The translations under genes and the position numbers were made by a program. Source: Methylobacterium cerastii (GTDB lineage: Bacteria > Pseudomonadota > Alphaproteobacteria > Rhizobiales > Beijerinckiaceae). Taken from it: DNA of 64,000 nucleotides. Numbering within the stretch: the stretch's first letter is position 1; each line of letters starts with the position of its first letter. Of the stretch, positions 16,125 through 25,937 are shown piece by piece. The stretch lies in assembly GCF_022179125.1 (NCBI RefSeq), contig NZ_BPQG01000016.1, positions 1 to 64,000 of the forward strand, in the 5' to 3' direction. The notes beneath the pieces were generated by a model that worked only from the letters and a program-made list of their open reading frames with translations, did no database searches and was not told where the DNA came from.

Positions 16125-19100
16125 GTCGGTTTCGGCGTTCTCAGGTCGAGGGTGTGGGGGAATTCGGGGTTGGTCTCGGGCGCCGGCATCGCGACCTTGC
16201 CCGGCGTGTGGCCGTGGGCCTGGAAGCGGGCCAGCCGCCGCCCCTCCGCCTCGTAGGTGTTGACCGGATGGGTCTCGTAGTTGCGCCCGCCCGGATGGGC
16301 GACGTGATAGCGGCAGCCGCCGAGCGAGCGCCCGCTCCAGCTGTCGAGGATGTCGAAGGTCAGCGGCGAGTGGGCGGGGATCGTCGGGTGCAGCGACGAG
16401 GCCGGCTGCCAGGCCTTGAACCGCAGGGCCGCCACCGCTTCGCCGTTCGTGCCGGTGCCGGTCATCGGCAGGCGCCGGCCGTTGCAGGCGATGACGTGGC
16501 GGCCGGGCACGAAGCCCTCGACCTTGACCTGCAGGCGCTCCACCGAGCTGTCGACGAAGCGGACGGTGCCGGCACTGGTCCCCTCCTCGCCCATCACGTG
16601 CCACGGTTCCAGCGCCTGACGGAGCTCGAGCTTCACGCCGCCATGCTCGACCCGGCCGAAGACGGGGAAGCGGAACGCGGCCTGCGCCTCGAAGGCCGTG
16701 GGGTCGAAGTCGTAGCCCGCGGCCCGCAGATCCTCCAGCACGTCGAGGAAGTCGGCCCAGAGGAAATGCGGGAGCATGAAGCGATCGTGCAGGCCCGTGC
16801 CCCAGCGGACACAGCCGCCGACCTGCGGCTCGCGCCACAGCCACGCCACCAGCGCCCGCAGCAGCAATTGCTGCGCGAGGCTCATGCGCGGGTCCGGCGG
16901 CATCTCGAAGGCGCGGAACTCGAGCAGGCCGAGCCGCCCGGTCGGCCCGTCGGGCGAGTACAGCTTGTCGATGCAGATCTCGGAGCGGTGGGTGTTGCCG
17001 GTGACGTCCACGAGGATGTTGCGGAACACCCGGTCGACGAGCCAGCGCGGGATGTTGGGCTCGTCCGGGCCCGGCACCTGCGCCAGCGCGATCTCCAGCT
17101 CGTAGAGGCCGTCGTGGCGGGCCTCGTCCATGCGCGGGGCCTGGCTCGTCGGGCCGATGTAGAGGCCCGAGAACAGGTACGAGAGCGCCGGGTGGCGCTG
17201 CCAGTACAGCACCAGGCTCTTCAGGAGGTCGGGCCGGCGCAGGAACGGCGAGTCGTCGGGCGTCGCGCCGCCCATCACCACGTGGTTGCCGCCGCCCGTC
17301 CCGGTGTGGCGCCCGTCCACCATGAACTTTTCCGCGCCGAGCCGCGTCTGCCGCGCGTCGGCGTAGAGGTCGGTGGTGATCGCCACCGCCTCGCGCCAGG
17401 AGGTCGCCGGGTGGACGTTGATCTCGATCACGCCCGGGTCGGGGGTGACCTTGATGACGTTGAGGCGCGGGTCGAAGGGCGGCTCGTAGCCCTCGACGTG
17501 GATCGCCAGCCCGAGCTTGTCCGCCGCCGCCTCGAGCACGCCGATCAGCTCGAGGTACTCGTCGGCGCGCTGGGTCGGGGGCATGAACACCCGCAGCGTC
17601 CCGTCGCGGGGCTCGACGGCGAGCGCGGTGCGCACCGCGACGCCGGTGATGCCGCCGCCGTTGACGGTCGCCTTCCCTGCCTCCTTGCCCGGCCCCTCGC
17701 CCGGATGTCCCTCGCCCGGATGTCCCTCGCCCGGATGTCCCTCGGGCAGGGGATCGCGCGGCTCCAGCGGGTCCTGCGGCTGGTAATAGGGGTAGTGCTC
17801 CGGCGGCACGTGCGGGAGCGAGCCGAGCGGCAGGCGGAAGCCGAGCGGCGAGTCGCCGGGCACCAGGAAGGCCTGGCCTCGCCGGAAGGCCCAGGCCTCC
17901 GAGATCCAGACCCGGTCGGAATCGCCGTCCTTGCCGGTGGGCAGGCTCGCGAGCGGCAGGACGAAGCCGGCCGGATTGCCGAGCCCCCGCTCGTAGACGC
18001 GGCTGATGCGCGAATCGAACTCCACCGAGCCGCTCTTGGCCTCCTGCGTCGTCACGTTGACGGGAAGCTCGGCGGTCTTCTCCTCCCAGTGCGCCGGGTC
18101 CTCGTAGGCCGGCATCACGTAGTCGCCCAGGCCGAAATGCCCGGCGACCGCGTCGATCAGCTTGCGCGCGGCGTCGGCGTCGGCCGACTTCGGGGCGTCC
18201 TCCCGCGCGATCAGGTCGGCGTCGCGCCAGATCGGGCGGCCGTCGCGGCGCCAGTAGAGCGCGAAGGCCCAGCGCGGCAGGCTCTCGCCCGGATACCACT
18301 TGCCCTGGCCGTAATGCAGCATGCCGCCCGGCGCGAAGCGGTCGCGCAGGCGCCGGATCAGCTGGTCGGCCAGCCCCCGCTTCGACGGGCCGACGGCGGC
18401 GATGTTCCACTCGGGCGCCTCGAAGTCGTCGATCGAGACGAAGGTCGGCTCGCCGCCCATGGTCAGGCGCACGTCCTGGGCGACGAGGTCGGCGTCGACC
18501 CGGTCGCCGAGCACGTCCATGGCGGCCCAGACCGCGTCCGAGAACGGCTTGGTGATCCGCGGGCTCTCCTCGACCCGGGTCACGGTCATCTCGAAGCCGA
18601 ACTCGACCTTGGCCGGCTCGGCCAGCCCCGAGATCGGCGCAGCCGAATGGTAGTGCGGGGTGGCGGCGAGCGGGATGTGCCCTTCCCCGCAGAGCAGGCC
18701 GGAGGTGGCGTCGAGGCCGATCCAGCCCGCTCCCGGCAGGTAGACCTCGGCCCAGGCGTGCAGGTCGGTGAAGTCGGTCTTGGTGCCCTCGGGGCCGTCG
18801 ACCGCGGTGGTGTCGGGCACGAGCTGGATCAGGTAGCCCGAGACGAAGCGGGCGGCGAAGCCGATGCGGCGCAGCACCTGGACGAGGAGCCAGCCGGAAT
18901 CGCGGCACGAGCCGCTCTTCAGGGTCAGGGTCTCGGCCGGCGTCTGGACGCCCGGCTCCATGCGGACGCCGTAGGCGACCTCGCGGCTGATCTGCGCGTT
19001 CAGCGCCACGAGGAACAGCACGGTGTTCGGCTCGGCCGGCAGGCGCGTCAGGAAGTCGTCGATCTCGGGCCCCTGCGCGTCGTCGAGGACGCGGTAGGGC

Positions 19101-19450
19101 GCGAGCTCGGCGACGAGGTCCGGGGCGTAGGCGAAGGGGCGGGTCTGCGCGTAGTCCTCGACGAAGAAGTCGAACGGGTTGATCACCGACATGTCGGCGG
19201 TGAGGTCGACCTCGATCTTCAGCTCGCTGGTCTTCTCCGGGAAGACCAGCCGGGCGAGCCAGTTCCCGTTCGGGTCCTGCTGCCAGTTCACGAAGTGGTT
19301 CTCCGGGGTCACCTTGAGGGTGTAGGAGGGGATCTTCGTGCGGGCATGCGGCGCCGGCCGCAGGCGGATCACCTGGGGACCGAGCGCGATCGGCCGGTCG
19401 TAGGTGTAGTGGGTGACGTGGTGCAGGGCGGCTTTGATCGACACGGGCAC
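16121..19450 (-). CDS. Transglutaminase-DUF2126 protein
   Basis: About 1109 residues. It has an N-terminal bacterial transglutaminase beta domain ([15 protein letters not shown]) and a transglutaminase core with catalytic Cys in [12 protein letters not shown], His in [12 protein letters not shown] and Asp in IGLDATSG. A ~700-residue DUF2126 region follows ([35 protein letters not shown] near the end). A triplicated GEGHP linker (see 17694-17738) sits at about residue 575. It starts at a GTG (19450, possibly 19444). It is the first gene of the coupled operon with the ATP-grasp/alpha-E and second transglutaminase genes, and this set is a known conserved neighbourhood predicted to synthesise and process a peptide or peptide tag. 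Confidence 0.93.
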   Translation of the reverse strand: MPVSIKAALHHVTHYTYDRPIALGPQVIRLRPAPHARTKIPSYTLKVTPENHFVNWQQDPNGNWLARLVFPEKTSELKIEVDLTADMSVINPFDFFVEDYAQTRPFAYAPDLVAELAPYRVLDDAQGPEIDDFLTRLPAEPNTVLFLVALNAQISREVAYGVRMEPGVQTPAETLTLKSGSCRDSGWLLVQVLRRIGFAARFVSGYLIQLVPDTTAVDGPEGTKTDFTDLHAWAEVYLPGAGWIGLDATSGLLCGEGHIPLAATPHYHSAAPISGLAEPAKVEFGFEMTVTRVEESPRITKPFSDAVWAAMDVLGDRVDADLVAQDVRLTMGGEPTFVSIDDFEAPEWNIAAVGPSKRGLADQLIRRLRDRFAPGGMLHYGQGKWYPGESLPRWAFALYWRRDGRPIWRDADLIAREDAPKSADADAARKLIDAVAGHFGLGDYVMPAYEDPAHWEEKTAELPVNVTTQEAKSGSVEFDSRISRVYERGLGNPAGFVLPLASLPTGKDGDSDRVWISEAWAFRRGQAFLVPGDSPLGFRLPLGSLPHVPPEHYPYYQPQDPLEPRDPLPEGHPGEGHPGEGHPGEGPGKEAGKATVNGGGITGVAVRTALAVEPRDGTLRVFMPPTQRADEYLELIGVLEAAADKLGLAIHVEGYEPPFDPRLNVIKVTPDPGVIEINVHPATSWREAVAITTDLYADARQTRLGAEKFMVDGRHTGTGGGNHVVMGGATPDDSPFLRRPDLLKSLVLYWQRHPALSYLFSGLYIGPTSQAPRMDEARHDGLYELEIALAQVPGPDEPNIPRWLVDRVFRNILVDVTGNTHRSEICIDKLYSPDGPTGRLGLLEFRAFEMPPDPRMSLAQQLLLRALVAWLWREPQVGGCVRWGTGLHDRFMLPHFLWADFLDVLEDLRAAGYDFDPTAFEAQAAFRFPVFGRVEHGGVKLELRQALEPWHVMGEEGTSAGTVRFVDSSVERLQVKVEGFVPGRHVIACNGRRLPMTGTGTNGEAVAALRFKAWQPASSLHPTIPAHSPLTFDILDSWSGRSLGGCRYHVAHPGGRNYETHPVNTYEAEGRRLARFQAHGHTPGKVAMPAPETNPEFPHTLDLRTPKPT
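17694..17738 (-). repeat. In-frame 15-bp tandem repeat, three copies
   Basis: CCCTCGCCCGGATGT repeated three times without change, encoding (GEGHP)x3 on the minus strand within the linker of the DUF2126 protein. Unit length is a multiple of three, so copy-number change by slippage would alter linker length without frameshift. Confidence 0.9.
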
Positions 19451-19759
19451 TCTCGTCTGGGCGAAGCAGGTGGCGGCCGGACCGAATCCGGCGGTGCCCT
19501 CGTCTTCGCCTTATGCGGCAAAGGGGGGGAGGCAAGCAATTTCCATGCGGCCTCCGGCTCCCTGCGGCGCGCCGCGTGAATTCCGCTCCGCCCGCCTCTT
19601 CGCACGCCCCTTCGCCTGCCCCTTCGCCCGCCCGGGGAACTTTGCCGGGCAAGCCCGTTTGATGCGGCGAGGGCGGGCCGCCTGCCTGCGCTCGCCGACA
19701 TCTGCCGACGACGCCTTCGACGACAGGGTGCTTGCCCGCCTCGGGCGCCGGGACCCGCC
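19451..19759. other. Divergent intergenic region, amidoligase operon / metallopeptidase
   Basis: This 309-base spacer holds the promoters of both directions. Part of it (about 19590-19640) is a run of CCCCTTCGCC-like near-repeats. No strong palindrome or clear -35/-10 pair was identified. The divergent arrangement would allow shared control. Confidence 0.4.
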
Positions 19760-20947
19760 ATGAAGATCTTCCAGTGCCAAGCCTGCGACCAGCCGCTCAC
19801 GTTCGAGAGCACGGCCTGCGACAGCTGCCAGCGGCGCCTCGGCTACGTCTGCGAGGTGCACGAGATCTCGGCGCTGGAGCCGTCCGGGCAATCGGCCCAT
19901 CCCGGCTCGGGCGCGGCGCAGACCTTCCACGCCTACGCGCGCCCCGGGCCGCGCTACCGGTTCTGCGCCAACGCCCGGCACGCGGCCTGCAACTGGCTCG
20001 TCCCGGACGACGCGCTCGAGACGTTCTGCGTCACCTGTCGCCACAACCGCGTGGTGCCCGACCTGACGCTCGCCTGGAACCTGACCCGCTGGCGCCAGGT
20101 GGAGGCGGCCAAGCACCGGCTGTTCTACTCGCTGCTGCGCCTCGACCTGCCGCTGGCGACGCGGGCCGCCTACACCGACGGGCTCGCCTTCGACTTCCTC
20201 GTCGACCCGTCCGAGAGCTTCCTGATCGGGCCGCCGGTGCTGACGGGCCACCTCAACGGCCTGATCAGCATGAACATCGCCGAGGCCGACGACGTCGAGC
20301 GCGAGCGGCGCCGGATCCGCTTCGGCGAGCATTACCGCACCCTGCTCGGGCACTTCCGTCACGAGATCGGGCATTACTTCTGGTACCTGCTCGTCCAGAA
20401 CAGCCCGCACCTGTGGACGTTCCGCAACTTGTTCGGCGACGAGAGCCTGAACTACGTCGGCGCCCTGCAGACCCACTACGCCCACGGCGCCCCGAGCGAT
20501 TGGGAGGAATCCTACGTCTCGGCCTACGCCACCAGCCACCCGTGGGAGGACTTCGCCGAGACCTGGGCGCACTACCTGCACATCGTCGACACGGTGGAGA
20601 CCGCATCCACCTTCGCGCTGCAGCTGCGGCCGCAGCTGCGCCGGGGGCCGAGCGAGCCGGTGGTGATCGACTTCGACCCCTATCGCACCCCCGACCTCGA
20701 CAAGCTGATCGCGGCGTGGCTGCCCCTCACCTACGCGGTGAACTCGCTCTCGCGCAGCATGGGCCAGCCGGACCTCTACCCGTTCCGCCTGACGCCCGCG
20801 GTGATCGCCAAGCTCGCCTTCGTCCACGAGCGCATCTACGCGGTGCGCGGCGACATGGGTCCCCAGGCCGGCGCCGAGGCGGGCGCCGACATCCTGCGCG
20901 CGGTGATCGCGGGGTTGCGCCAGAAGGTGGCGGTGCCGAACGCGTGA
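19760..20947 (+). CDS. Putative zinc-binding metallopeptidase with N-terminal zinc ribbon
   Basis: About 395 residues. Four N-terminal cysteines in two CxxC knuckles (CQACDQ and CDSCQR) form a zinc ribbon. The peptidase core contains HEIGHYF (HExxH) near residue 205. A downstream conserved block (DWEESYVSAYATSHPWEDFAETWAHY) supplies the likely third ligand. It matches the family of predicted zinc metallopeptidases (Peptidase_Mx type) found next to ATP-grasp/alpha-E/transglutaminase operons. There is no signal peptide, so it is cytosolic. Divergent from the amidoligase operon, it is the probable hydrolase of that system. Confidence 0.9.
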   Translation: MKIFQCQACDQPLTFESTACDSCQRRLGYVCEVHEISALEPSGQSAHPGSGAAQTFHAYARPGPRYRFCANARHAACNWLVPDDALETFCVTCRHNRVVPDLTLAWNLTRWRQVEAAKHRLFYSLLRLDLPLATRAAYTDGLAFDFLVDPSESFLIGPPVLTGHLNGLISMNIAEADDVERERRRIRFGEHYRTLLGHFRHEIGHYFWYLLVQNSPHLWTFRNLFGDESLNYVGALQTHYAHGAPSDWEESYVSAYATSHPWEDFAETWAHYLHIVDTVETASTFALQLRPQLRRGPSEPVVIDFDPYRTPDLDKLIAAWLPLTYAVNSLSRSMGQPDLYPFRLTPAVIAKLAFVHERIYAVRGDMGPQAGAEAGADILRAVIAGLRQKVAVPNA

Positions 20948-20993
20948 GCGCTGCGGGCACCCTGCGTCCGGCCGCGGCGAAGGGCCGTCTTCC

Positions 20994-22712
20994 TCAGGCG
21001 GATTTCGCCGCCCGGTCCGCCTTGAACGCCGCGTGCTCGGCGAGCAGGTCGCCCGACAGCGCCTTGGCGATCAGCGCGCGGGTCTCGGCCACGCCGTAGA
21101 GCGCCACGAACGAGCCGAAGCGCGGGCCGCGGGCCTCGCCGAACAGCACGTTGTAGATCGTGGTGAACCACGCCTGCGACACGCCGGGCCGCCCGTCCGG
21201 GCTCTTGCCCTTGCCCGACAGGTCCGGGAAATGCCGCCGGCCGACCTCGTAGACCACCGCCTGGAGGCCTTCCGGATCGGTCGAGCCGTCGTGCTCGGCG
21301 AGCGACGCGGAGAGGTCCTCGAGGGCTGCGCGCTCCTCCGGGCTCGGCGCGCGGTAGCTCTTGGCCGGGCGCACGAAATCGCGAAAGTACGCCAGCGCGT
21401 GGCCGACGAGCCGGTCGAGGCCGGGATGGGTGTCGGGTCCGACGTCGGCGGCATAGCGGCGGATGAAGCCCCAGAGCACCCCCGGCTCCTCGGCGTTGGC
21501 CACCGCCACGAGGTTGAGCAGCATCGCGAAGCTCACGCCGCCCTTGGCCCCGCCTTCCGCGCCCTCCCCGATCCGCTCCGGCGCGGGCGGGTTTCCGGCA
21601 TGGATGTGCCAGACCGGGTTGCCCAGGCGCAGCTTGGCGTCCTGCCCGGCGTAGCGCTCGGAGAAGTTCAGGACCTCGTCGACGTGCCGCGGGATCACGT
21701 CGAAGAACAGCCGCTTGGCCTCGCGCGGCTTGTTGTACATGAACAGGCTCAGGCTCTCGGGCGTGCCGTAGGCGAGCCAGTCGTCGATCGTGAGCCCGTT
21801 GCCCTTCGACTTCGAGATCTTCTGGCCCTTCTCGTCGAGGAACAGCTCGTAGTTGAAGCCTTCCGGCGGCTCGCCGCCGAGCGCCCGGGCGATCTGCCCG
21901 GAGAGCTTCACCGAGTCGATCAGGTCCTTGCCCGCCATCTCGTAGTCGATGCCGAGCGCCACCCAGCGCATCGCCCAGTCGGGCTTCCATTGCAGCTTGG
22001 CGTGGCCGCCGGTGATCGGGGTCTCGTAGGCCTCGCCCGTCTTCGGGTCGCGCCAGGCGAGCGTCCCCTTGTCGGCATGCACCGCGTCGATCACCACCTG
22101 CATCACTTCCCCCGTCACCGGGTGAAGCGGCAGGAACGGCGAGTACGAGGCCGAGCGCTCGGCGCGCAGCGACGGCAGCATGATCGCCATCACCGCGTCG
22201 TAGCGCTCCGCGACCCGCATCAGGGCCTCGTCGAACGCACCGGAGCGGTAGCACGCGGTGGCCGAGCGGAACTCGTAGTCGAAGCCGAAGGCGTCGAGGA
22301 AGCGGCGCAGCTCCGCGTTGTTGTGCGCGCCGAAGCTGTCATGCGTCCCGAACGGATCGGGCACCCGGGTCAGCGGCTGGTTGAGGTGGCCGGCCAGCAT
22401 CGCGCGGTTCGGGACGTTCTCGGGCACCTTGCGCAGGCCGTCCATGTCGTCGGAGAACGCGATCAGCCGGGTCGGCACGGCGTCCTTCGTCAGGACCCGG
22501 AAGGCGTGGCGGACCATCGAGGTCCGCGCCACCTCGCCGAAGGTGCCGATATGCGGCAGGCCCGACGGGCCGTAGCCGGTCTCGAACAGCACCTCGTGCT
22601 TGGGCCGGCGCTCCAGCCGCGCCACGAGCTTGCGCGCCTCCTCGAACGGCCAGGCGGCGGCGTGGGCTGCGGCCTCGATCAGGTCGGGGTCGAGGTGGAG
22701 AGGCGCGGACAT
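20994..22712 (-). CDS. lysK: Lysine--tRNA ligase, class I
   Basis: About 572 residues, the usual length for archaeal/alphaproteobacterial class I LysRS. The HIGH-like motif is in [13 protein letters not shown] and the KMSKS-like motif in [11 protein letters not shown], both hallmarks of the class I fold and absent from the class II LysRS of most bacteria. It charges tRNA-Lys. It is convergent with the metallopeptidase gene (46 bases between stops) and monocistronic, with the repeat-filled 22713-23027 gap upstream. Confidence 0.95.
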   Translation of the reverse strand: MSAPLHLDPDLIEAAAHAAAWPFEEARKLVARLERRPKHEVLFETGYGPSGLPHIGTFGEVARTSMVRHAFRVLTKDAVPTRLIAFSDDMDGLRKVPENVPNRAMLAGHLNQPLTRVPDPFGTHDSFGAHNNAELRRFLDAFGFDYEFRSATACYRSGAFDEALMRVAERYDAVMAIMLPSLRAERSASYSPFLPLHPVTGEVMQVVIDAVHADKGTLAWRDPKTGEAYETPITGGHAKLQWKPDWAMRWVALGIDYEMAGKDLIDSVKLSGQIARALGGEPPEGFNYELFLDEKGQKISKSKGNGLTIDDWLAYGTPESLSLFMYNKPREAKRLFFDVIPRHVDEVLNFSERYAGQDAKLRLGNPVWHIHAGNPPAPERIGEGAEGGAKGGVSFAMLLNLVAVANAEEPGVLWGFIRRYAADVGPDTHPGLDRLVGHALAYFRDFVRPAKSYRAPSPEERAALEDLSASLAEHDGSTDPEGLQAVVYEVGRRHFPDLSGKGKSPDGRPGVSQAWFTTIYNVLFGEARGPRFGSFVALYGVAETRALIAKALSGDLLAEHAAFKADRAAKSA

Positions 22713-22761
22713 GGGCTTCGAGACGCTTCGCGTGTGACATGGGGTTTTTGCGGGTGCGGCA

Positions 22762-22812
22762 CCCTAGAGCATTTTCGAGCGAGGGGGATGCCGGCTCGCG
22801 TGAAGAAAATGC
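22762..22812 (+). repeat. Dispersed repeat B, copy 1
   Basis: CCCTAGAGCATTTTCGAGCG followed by CCGGCTCGCGTG and an A-rich end. It matches the reverse complement of 48536-48587 with few differences. The motif AGAGCATTTTC also recurs inverted at 22857-22867 (GAAAATGCTCT), so this copy may be part of a larger palindromic element spanning about 22764-22867. It lies upstream of lysK and may contribute to its 5' region. Confidence 0.75.
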
Positions 22813-22910
22813 AATCCCGCAACAAGTGAGAATATTTTCGGTGATGCAAAGATCACTGAAAATGCTCTCGTGCGGTTTACCGCGATGCGAAATCCGAAAA
22901 GGACCAGAAC

Positions 22911-23025
22911 GCAGGGCGCGAAGAGCGCACCGCGGAGCGAAAGCCCAAACCCAAGCCCGCGGAGGCGGGCGCCGGCGATCGAGGCGTCAGGAACGCAGGG
23001 CCGGCGCTTTCGAGCGATGGCCCTG
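22911..23025 (+). repeat. Dispersed repeat C, copy 1
   Basis: About 115 bases similar to the reverse complement of 38120-38227: GCAGGGCGCGAAG..CGC, CCGCGGAGCGAAAGCCC, then GCCGGCGCTTTC.AGCGAT.GCCCTG. It ends directly at the stop of the solute-binding protein gene. It is open in several frames but is non-coding in character. Confidence 0.75.
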
Positions 23026-23027
23026 AA

Positions 23028-23924
23028 TCAGAACGGGCTCACGGGGAAGAACCGCAGGTACAGCTCGGTGTACTTCCCGTCGTCCCACACCCGCTGGAGC
23101 GCGTCGTCCAGCGCCCGCGACAGGGCCGCGTCCTCCTGTCGGGTGATCAGCCCGATGCCTTCGCCGAAGTAGCGGTTCTCCAGGTAGTCGCCGCCGGTCA
23201 GGGCGCAGCAATTGCCCGCCTCCAGGCCGCCGACCCAGAGGGCGAGGCCGAGCCCGTCGGCGAAGACGTAGTCGGCCTCGCCGCGCTTCACCGCGCCCTC
23301 GGCGGAGGCGAGGTCGGAAAACGGCTTCGCCTCGGCCTTGGGAAAGAACGCCTGGAGGTAGGCGGCGTGGGCGCTGCCGCCGACCACCGCCACCGACTTG
23401 CCCGCCACCGACTTGCCCGCCACCGACTTGCCCGCCAGCGCGCCCGCCGAGGGAACCGGCAGGCCGCGGTCGACGCGGGCGGCGAAGCGCGCCGGCCACC
23501 GGAAATAGGGCCGCGTCGCGGCGAACGTCGCCCGCAGCGTCGGCGTCAGCGGGATCGCGGCGGCGACGACGTCGCCCTGCTTCTCGGTCAGGCCGTCGAG
23601 AAGGGTGTCGAAGCGCCGGGCCTGCACGGTGCAGGTGATCGCCAGCTTCTCGCAGACCGCGCGGGCCAGCTCCACCGCGAAGCCGGTCGGGTTCCCGTCG
23701 GGGCCGGCGAAGTGCAGCGGCGGGAACTCGTCGTCGGTCAGGAAGCGCACGGCCCGGCCGGTCTGCGGCGCCTCGACCCGCTCGCCGCGGCTGCGCGGGT
23801 TCCAGAAGTTGGGCACCGTCACCGCCGCGGGCGCTTGCGGGGCGGCAACGGGCTGGGCGCCGGCCCGCGGCATCGCGGCGGCGCAGGCGAAGAGCGCTAA
23901 GAGAATAGTCTTTGAAAAGGACAT
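23028..23924 (-). CDS. Periplasmic amino-acid-type solute-binding protein
   Basis: About 298 residues. The signal peptide (MSFSKTILLALFACAAAMPRAGAQ) is followed by a SBP family 3 fold: VRFLTDDEFPPLHFAGPDGNPTG.. at the first strand, VELARAVCEKL, and the closing YTELYLRFFP. There is no ABC permease or ATPase nearby. Such orphan family-3 proteins in methylotrophs can be linked to methanol or amine oxidation (MoxJ-like) or to uptake with a distant transporter; neither is shown here. It contains a perfect 15-bp triplication (AGKSV repeats) at about residue 165. Start: ATG just before the signal peptide. Confidence 0.87.
   Translation of the reverse strand: MSFSKTILLALFACAAAMPRAGAQPVAAPQAPAAVTVPNFWNPRSRGERVEAPQTGRAVRFLTDDEFPPLHFAGPDGNPTGFAVELARAVCEKLAITCTVQARRFDTLLDGLTEKQGDVVAAAIPLTPTLRATFAATRPYFRWPARFAARVDRGLPVPSAGALAGKSVAGKSVAGKSVAVVGGSAHAAYLQAFFPKAEAKPFSDLASAEGAVKRGEADYVFADGLGLALWVGGLEAGNCCALTGGDYLENRYFGEGIGLITRQEDAALSRALDDALQRVWDDGKYTELYLRFFPVSPF
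23389..23433 (-). repeat. In-frame 15-bp tandem repeat in the solute-binding protein
   Basis: GCCACCGACTTGCCC repeated three times exactly, encoding GKSVA three times on the minus strand. Located at the hinge-like centre of the binding protein where family members have a single copy of the VAV turn. Confidence 0.9.
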
Positions 23925-24044
23925 CGTCCTTGCACCCTGAGCGCGCGCGCCTATGATCGCGGAGCGCCGACGGCGCGATGGGGAGGGGGTCCGGCTCACG
24001 TCCTCGCCTTAGCACGTCCTGGAGCCGACGGCAGCCGGCGCCCC

Positions 24045-25913
24045 GTGTCGTTCCTCCGCTTCCTCGGCCCCTCCCCCGGCCCACCGGCTTTGCCGCCGGA
24101 GATCGCGTTCCTGGCGGACGCGGGCGTCGATCCAGAGCTGCTGCGTCGCGCCGCGGATTTGGCCGAGGCGAGCGGGACCGACGCGGCGACCGCCCTTCTG
24201 CGCGCCGGGCTGATGGACGAGGAACCGTATTACCGGGCCCTCGCCCAAGCCCTCGAGGCCGAGTACCTCGACGGGCCGATCCCGCTCGGCATGGGCGCGC
24301 GCTTCCCCGACAGCCTGTCGCTCGGCATGGCGCCGCTGGTGCTGGGGGCGGGCGCCCCGGCGGTGCTGGCGCCGCGCGGGCGGCAGATCGCCGAACTGCT
24401 CGCCGGGCGCAGTCCGCGCGGGCGGATGCCTGCGGTGACGAGCCCGACGCGCCTGCGCGCGGCCCTGTTCGCGGCGATGCCGAAAGCCATCGCCGAGTAC
24501 GCCGCCGACGACCTGGAAGCGAAGGCGCCGGGTTGGGCCTTCGGCACCCGGCCGCTCGGGCCGGGTCTGGCGCTCGCCGCCCTGATCGCCTGCGCCGGCA
24601 CTCTCGCCTTCGAGGCCCTGCCGCCGATCCTTGCCTTGATCCTCGTCGTGGCGGCGCAGACGCTGTTCCTGGCGATGGCGATGTTCCGCGTCGGAGCCCT
24701 GTTCATCCCCTCCCCGACCGTGCCGCCACCAGTCGTCGCGCCCTTGAACGACCGCGACCTGCCGACGTACACCGTCCTCGTGGCGCTCTATCGCGAGGCC
24801 CGCGTGGTGCCGCGCCTCGTCTCGGCGCTGGCCCGGTTCGACTACCCGTTGGCCAAGCTCGACCTGAAGTTCGTCGTCGAGGCGGACGATGCCGGCACTA
24901 TCGCCGCCCTCGCGCGGATCCCGCTGCCCGCCCGCTTCGAGGTGATCGCGGTTCCCGACGGCCGGCCGCGGACGAAGCCGCGGGCGCTCAACGTCGCCCT
25001 GCCTCTCGCCCGCGGCGAGCTGCTCGTGGTCTACGACGCCGAGGACGTGCCCAACCCGGGCCAGCTGCGCCTCGCCGCCGAGATCTTTGCGCGGGCGCCC
25101 GCCAGCACCGCCTGCCTGCAGGGCCGCCTGGTGATCGACAACCCGGAGGATTCCTGGATCGCCCGGTGCTTCGCCCTGGAATATGCCGGCCTGTTCGACG
25201 TGCTGAACCCGGCGCTGGCGCACTGGCACCTGCCGATGCCGCTCGGGGGAACCTCGATGCACGTCCGCACCGCGGTGCTGCGCGAGCTGCACGGCTGGGA
25301 CGCGCGCAACGTCACCGAGGACGCCGACCTCGGGATGCGGCTGGCCTGCGCCGGCTACCACGTCGGCGACCTGCCGAGCGCGACGATCGAGGAGGCACCG
25401 ATCGTGCTGCGGGCCTGGCTGCACCAGCGCGTCCGCTGGATGAAGGGGTTCCTGCAGACCACCGTCACCCACGGCCGCAACCCCATCGAAACCTATCGGC
25501 GCCTCGGGCGCCTCGACACGCTCTGCGCCGCGACGCTGATTCCCGGCGCGGTCGCCTCCGCGCTGGTCTACCCGGTCTTCCTCGTCTGGGCGTGCGCCGA
25601 CTTCCTGCTCTTCGAGATTCCGGTCGCACCCGAGTTTTGGCGCAACCTCCCCATCGGCGTCGCGATCACCCTGTTCCTGTCAGGCATCACGGCCCTGATC
25701 CTGCCGCCGGCGCTCGGATGCATCCGCCGGGGCTGGTGGGACCTCCTGTGGTTCGTGCCGGTGATGCCGTTCTACTTCGCCCTGGTGAGCGTCGCCGCGT
25801 GGCTCGCGGTGATCGAGTTCGTCCGCGCGCCCTCGCAGTGGAACAAGACGGAGCACGGGCTGTCACGCACCTCGCGCAGCGGCGTGCTGCGTCCGCGACG
25901 CCCGGCGGCGTGA
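24045..25913 (+). CDS. Membrane glycosyltransferase, family 2
   Basis: About 622 residues with a GTG start. The N-terminal ~130 residues resemble the helical type II/IV secretion ATPase N-domain often fused to such enzymes (LLRAGLMDEEPYYRALAQAL). Two membrane helices (~175-225) follow, then the GT-A domain (TYTVLVALYREARVV, acidic EDV in YDAEDVPNPG, TEDADLGMR), the Q-x-x-R-W motif (HQRVRWMKG) and 3-4 C-terminal membrane helices. This is the architecture of processive or exopolysaccharide-type GT2 enzymes that use nucleotide sugars and extrude the product. It diverges from the solute-binding protein. The product is not predictable. Confidence 0.9.
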   Translation: MSFLRFLGPSPGPPALPPEIAFLADAGVDPELLRRAADLAEASGTDAATALLRAGLMDEEPYYRALAQALEAEYLDGPIPLGMGARFPDSLSLGMAPLVLGAGAPAVLAPRGRQIAELLAGRSPRGRMPAVTSPTRLRAALFAAMPKAIAEYAADDLEAKAPGWAFGTRPLGPGLALAALIACAGTLAFEALPPILALILVVAAQTLFLAMAMFRVGALFIPSPTVPPPVVAPLNDRDLPTYTVLVALYREARVVPRLVSALARFDYPLAKLDLKFVVEADDAGTIAALARIPLPARFEVIAVPDGRPRTKPRALNVALPLARGELLVVYDAEDVPNPGQLRLAAEIFARAPASTACLQGRLVIDNPEDSWIARCFALEYAGLFDVLNPALAHWHLPMPLGGTSMHVRTAVLRELHGWDARNVTEDADLGMRLACAGYHVGDLPSATIEEAPIVLRAWLHQRVRWMKGFLQTTVTHGRNPIETYRRLGRLDTLCAATLIPGAVASALVYPVFLVWACADFLLFEIPVAPEFWRNLPIGVAITLFLSGITALILPPALGCIRRGWWDLLWFVPVMPFYFALVSVAAWLAVIEFVRAPSQWNKTEHGLSRTSRSGVLRPRRPAA

Positions 25914-25918
25914 GGCCG

Positions 25919-25935
25919 GGCCGCCTGGGGCGGCC
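25919..25935. terminator. Bidirectional hairpin between convergent genes
   Basis: GGCCGCC-TGG-GGCGGCC, a 7-bp GC stem in the 24-base gap between the glycosyltransferase stop and the SCO-gene stop. Position fits a shared terminator; no T-tract. Confidence 0.5.
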
Positions 25936-25937
25936 GA

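Noticed and set aside
13566-19652. A continuous 2028-residue minus-strand frame
   Set aside because: It reads through the ATP-grasp gene into an out-of-frame part of the DUF2126 gene. Separate starts and ATGA overlap define two genes.
22739-23026. Open frame of 95 residues upstream of lysK
   Set aside because: It is made of dispersed repeats B and C, which also occur elsewhere non-coding; no coding signature.
23389-23433. Short direct repeats considered as a CRISPR fragment
   Set aside because: Units are contiguous 15-mers without spacers and lie inside a coding frame.
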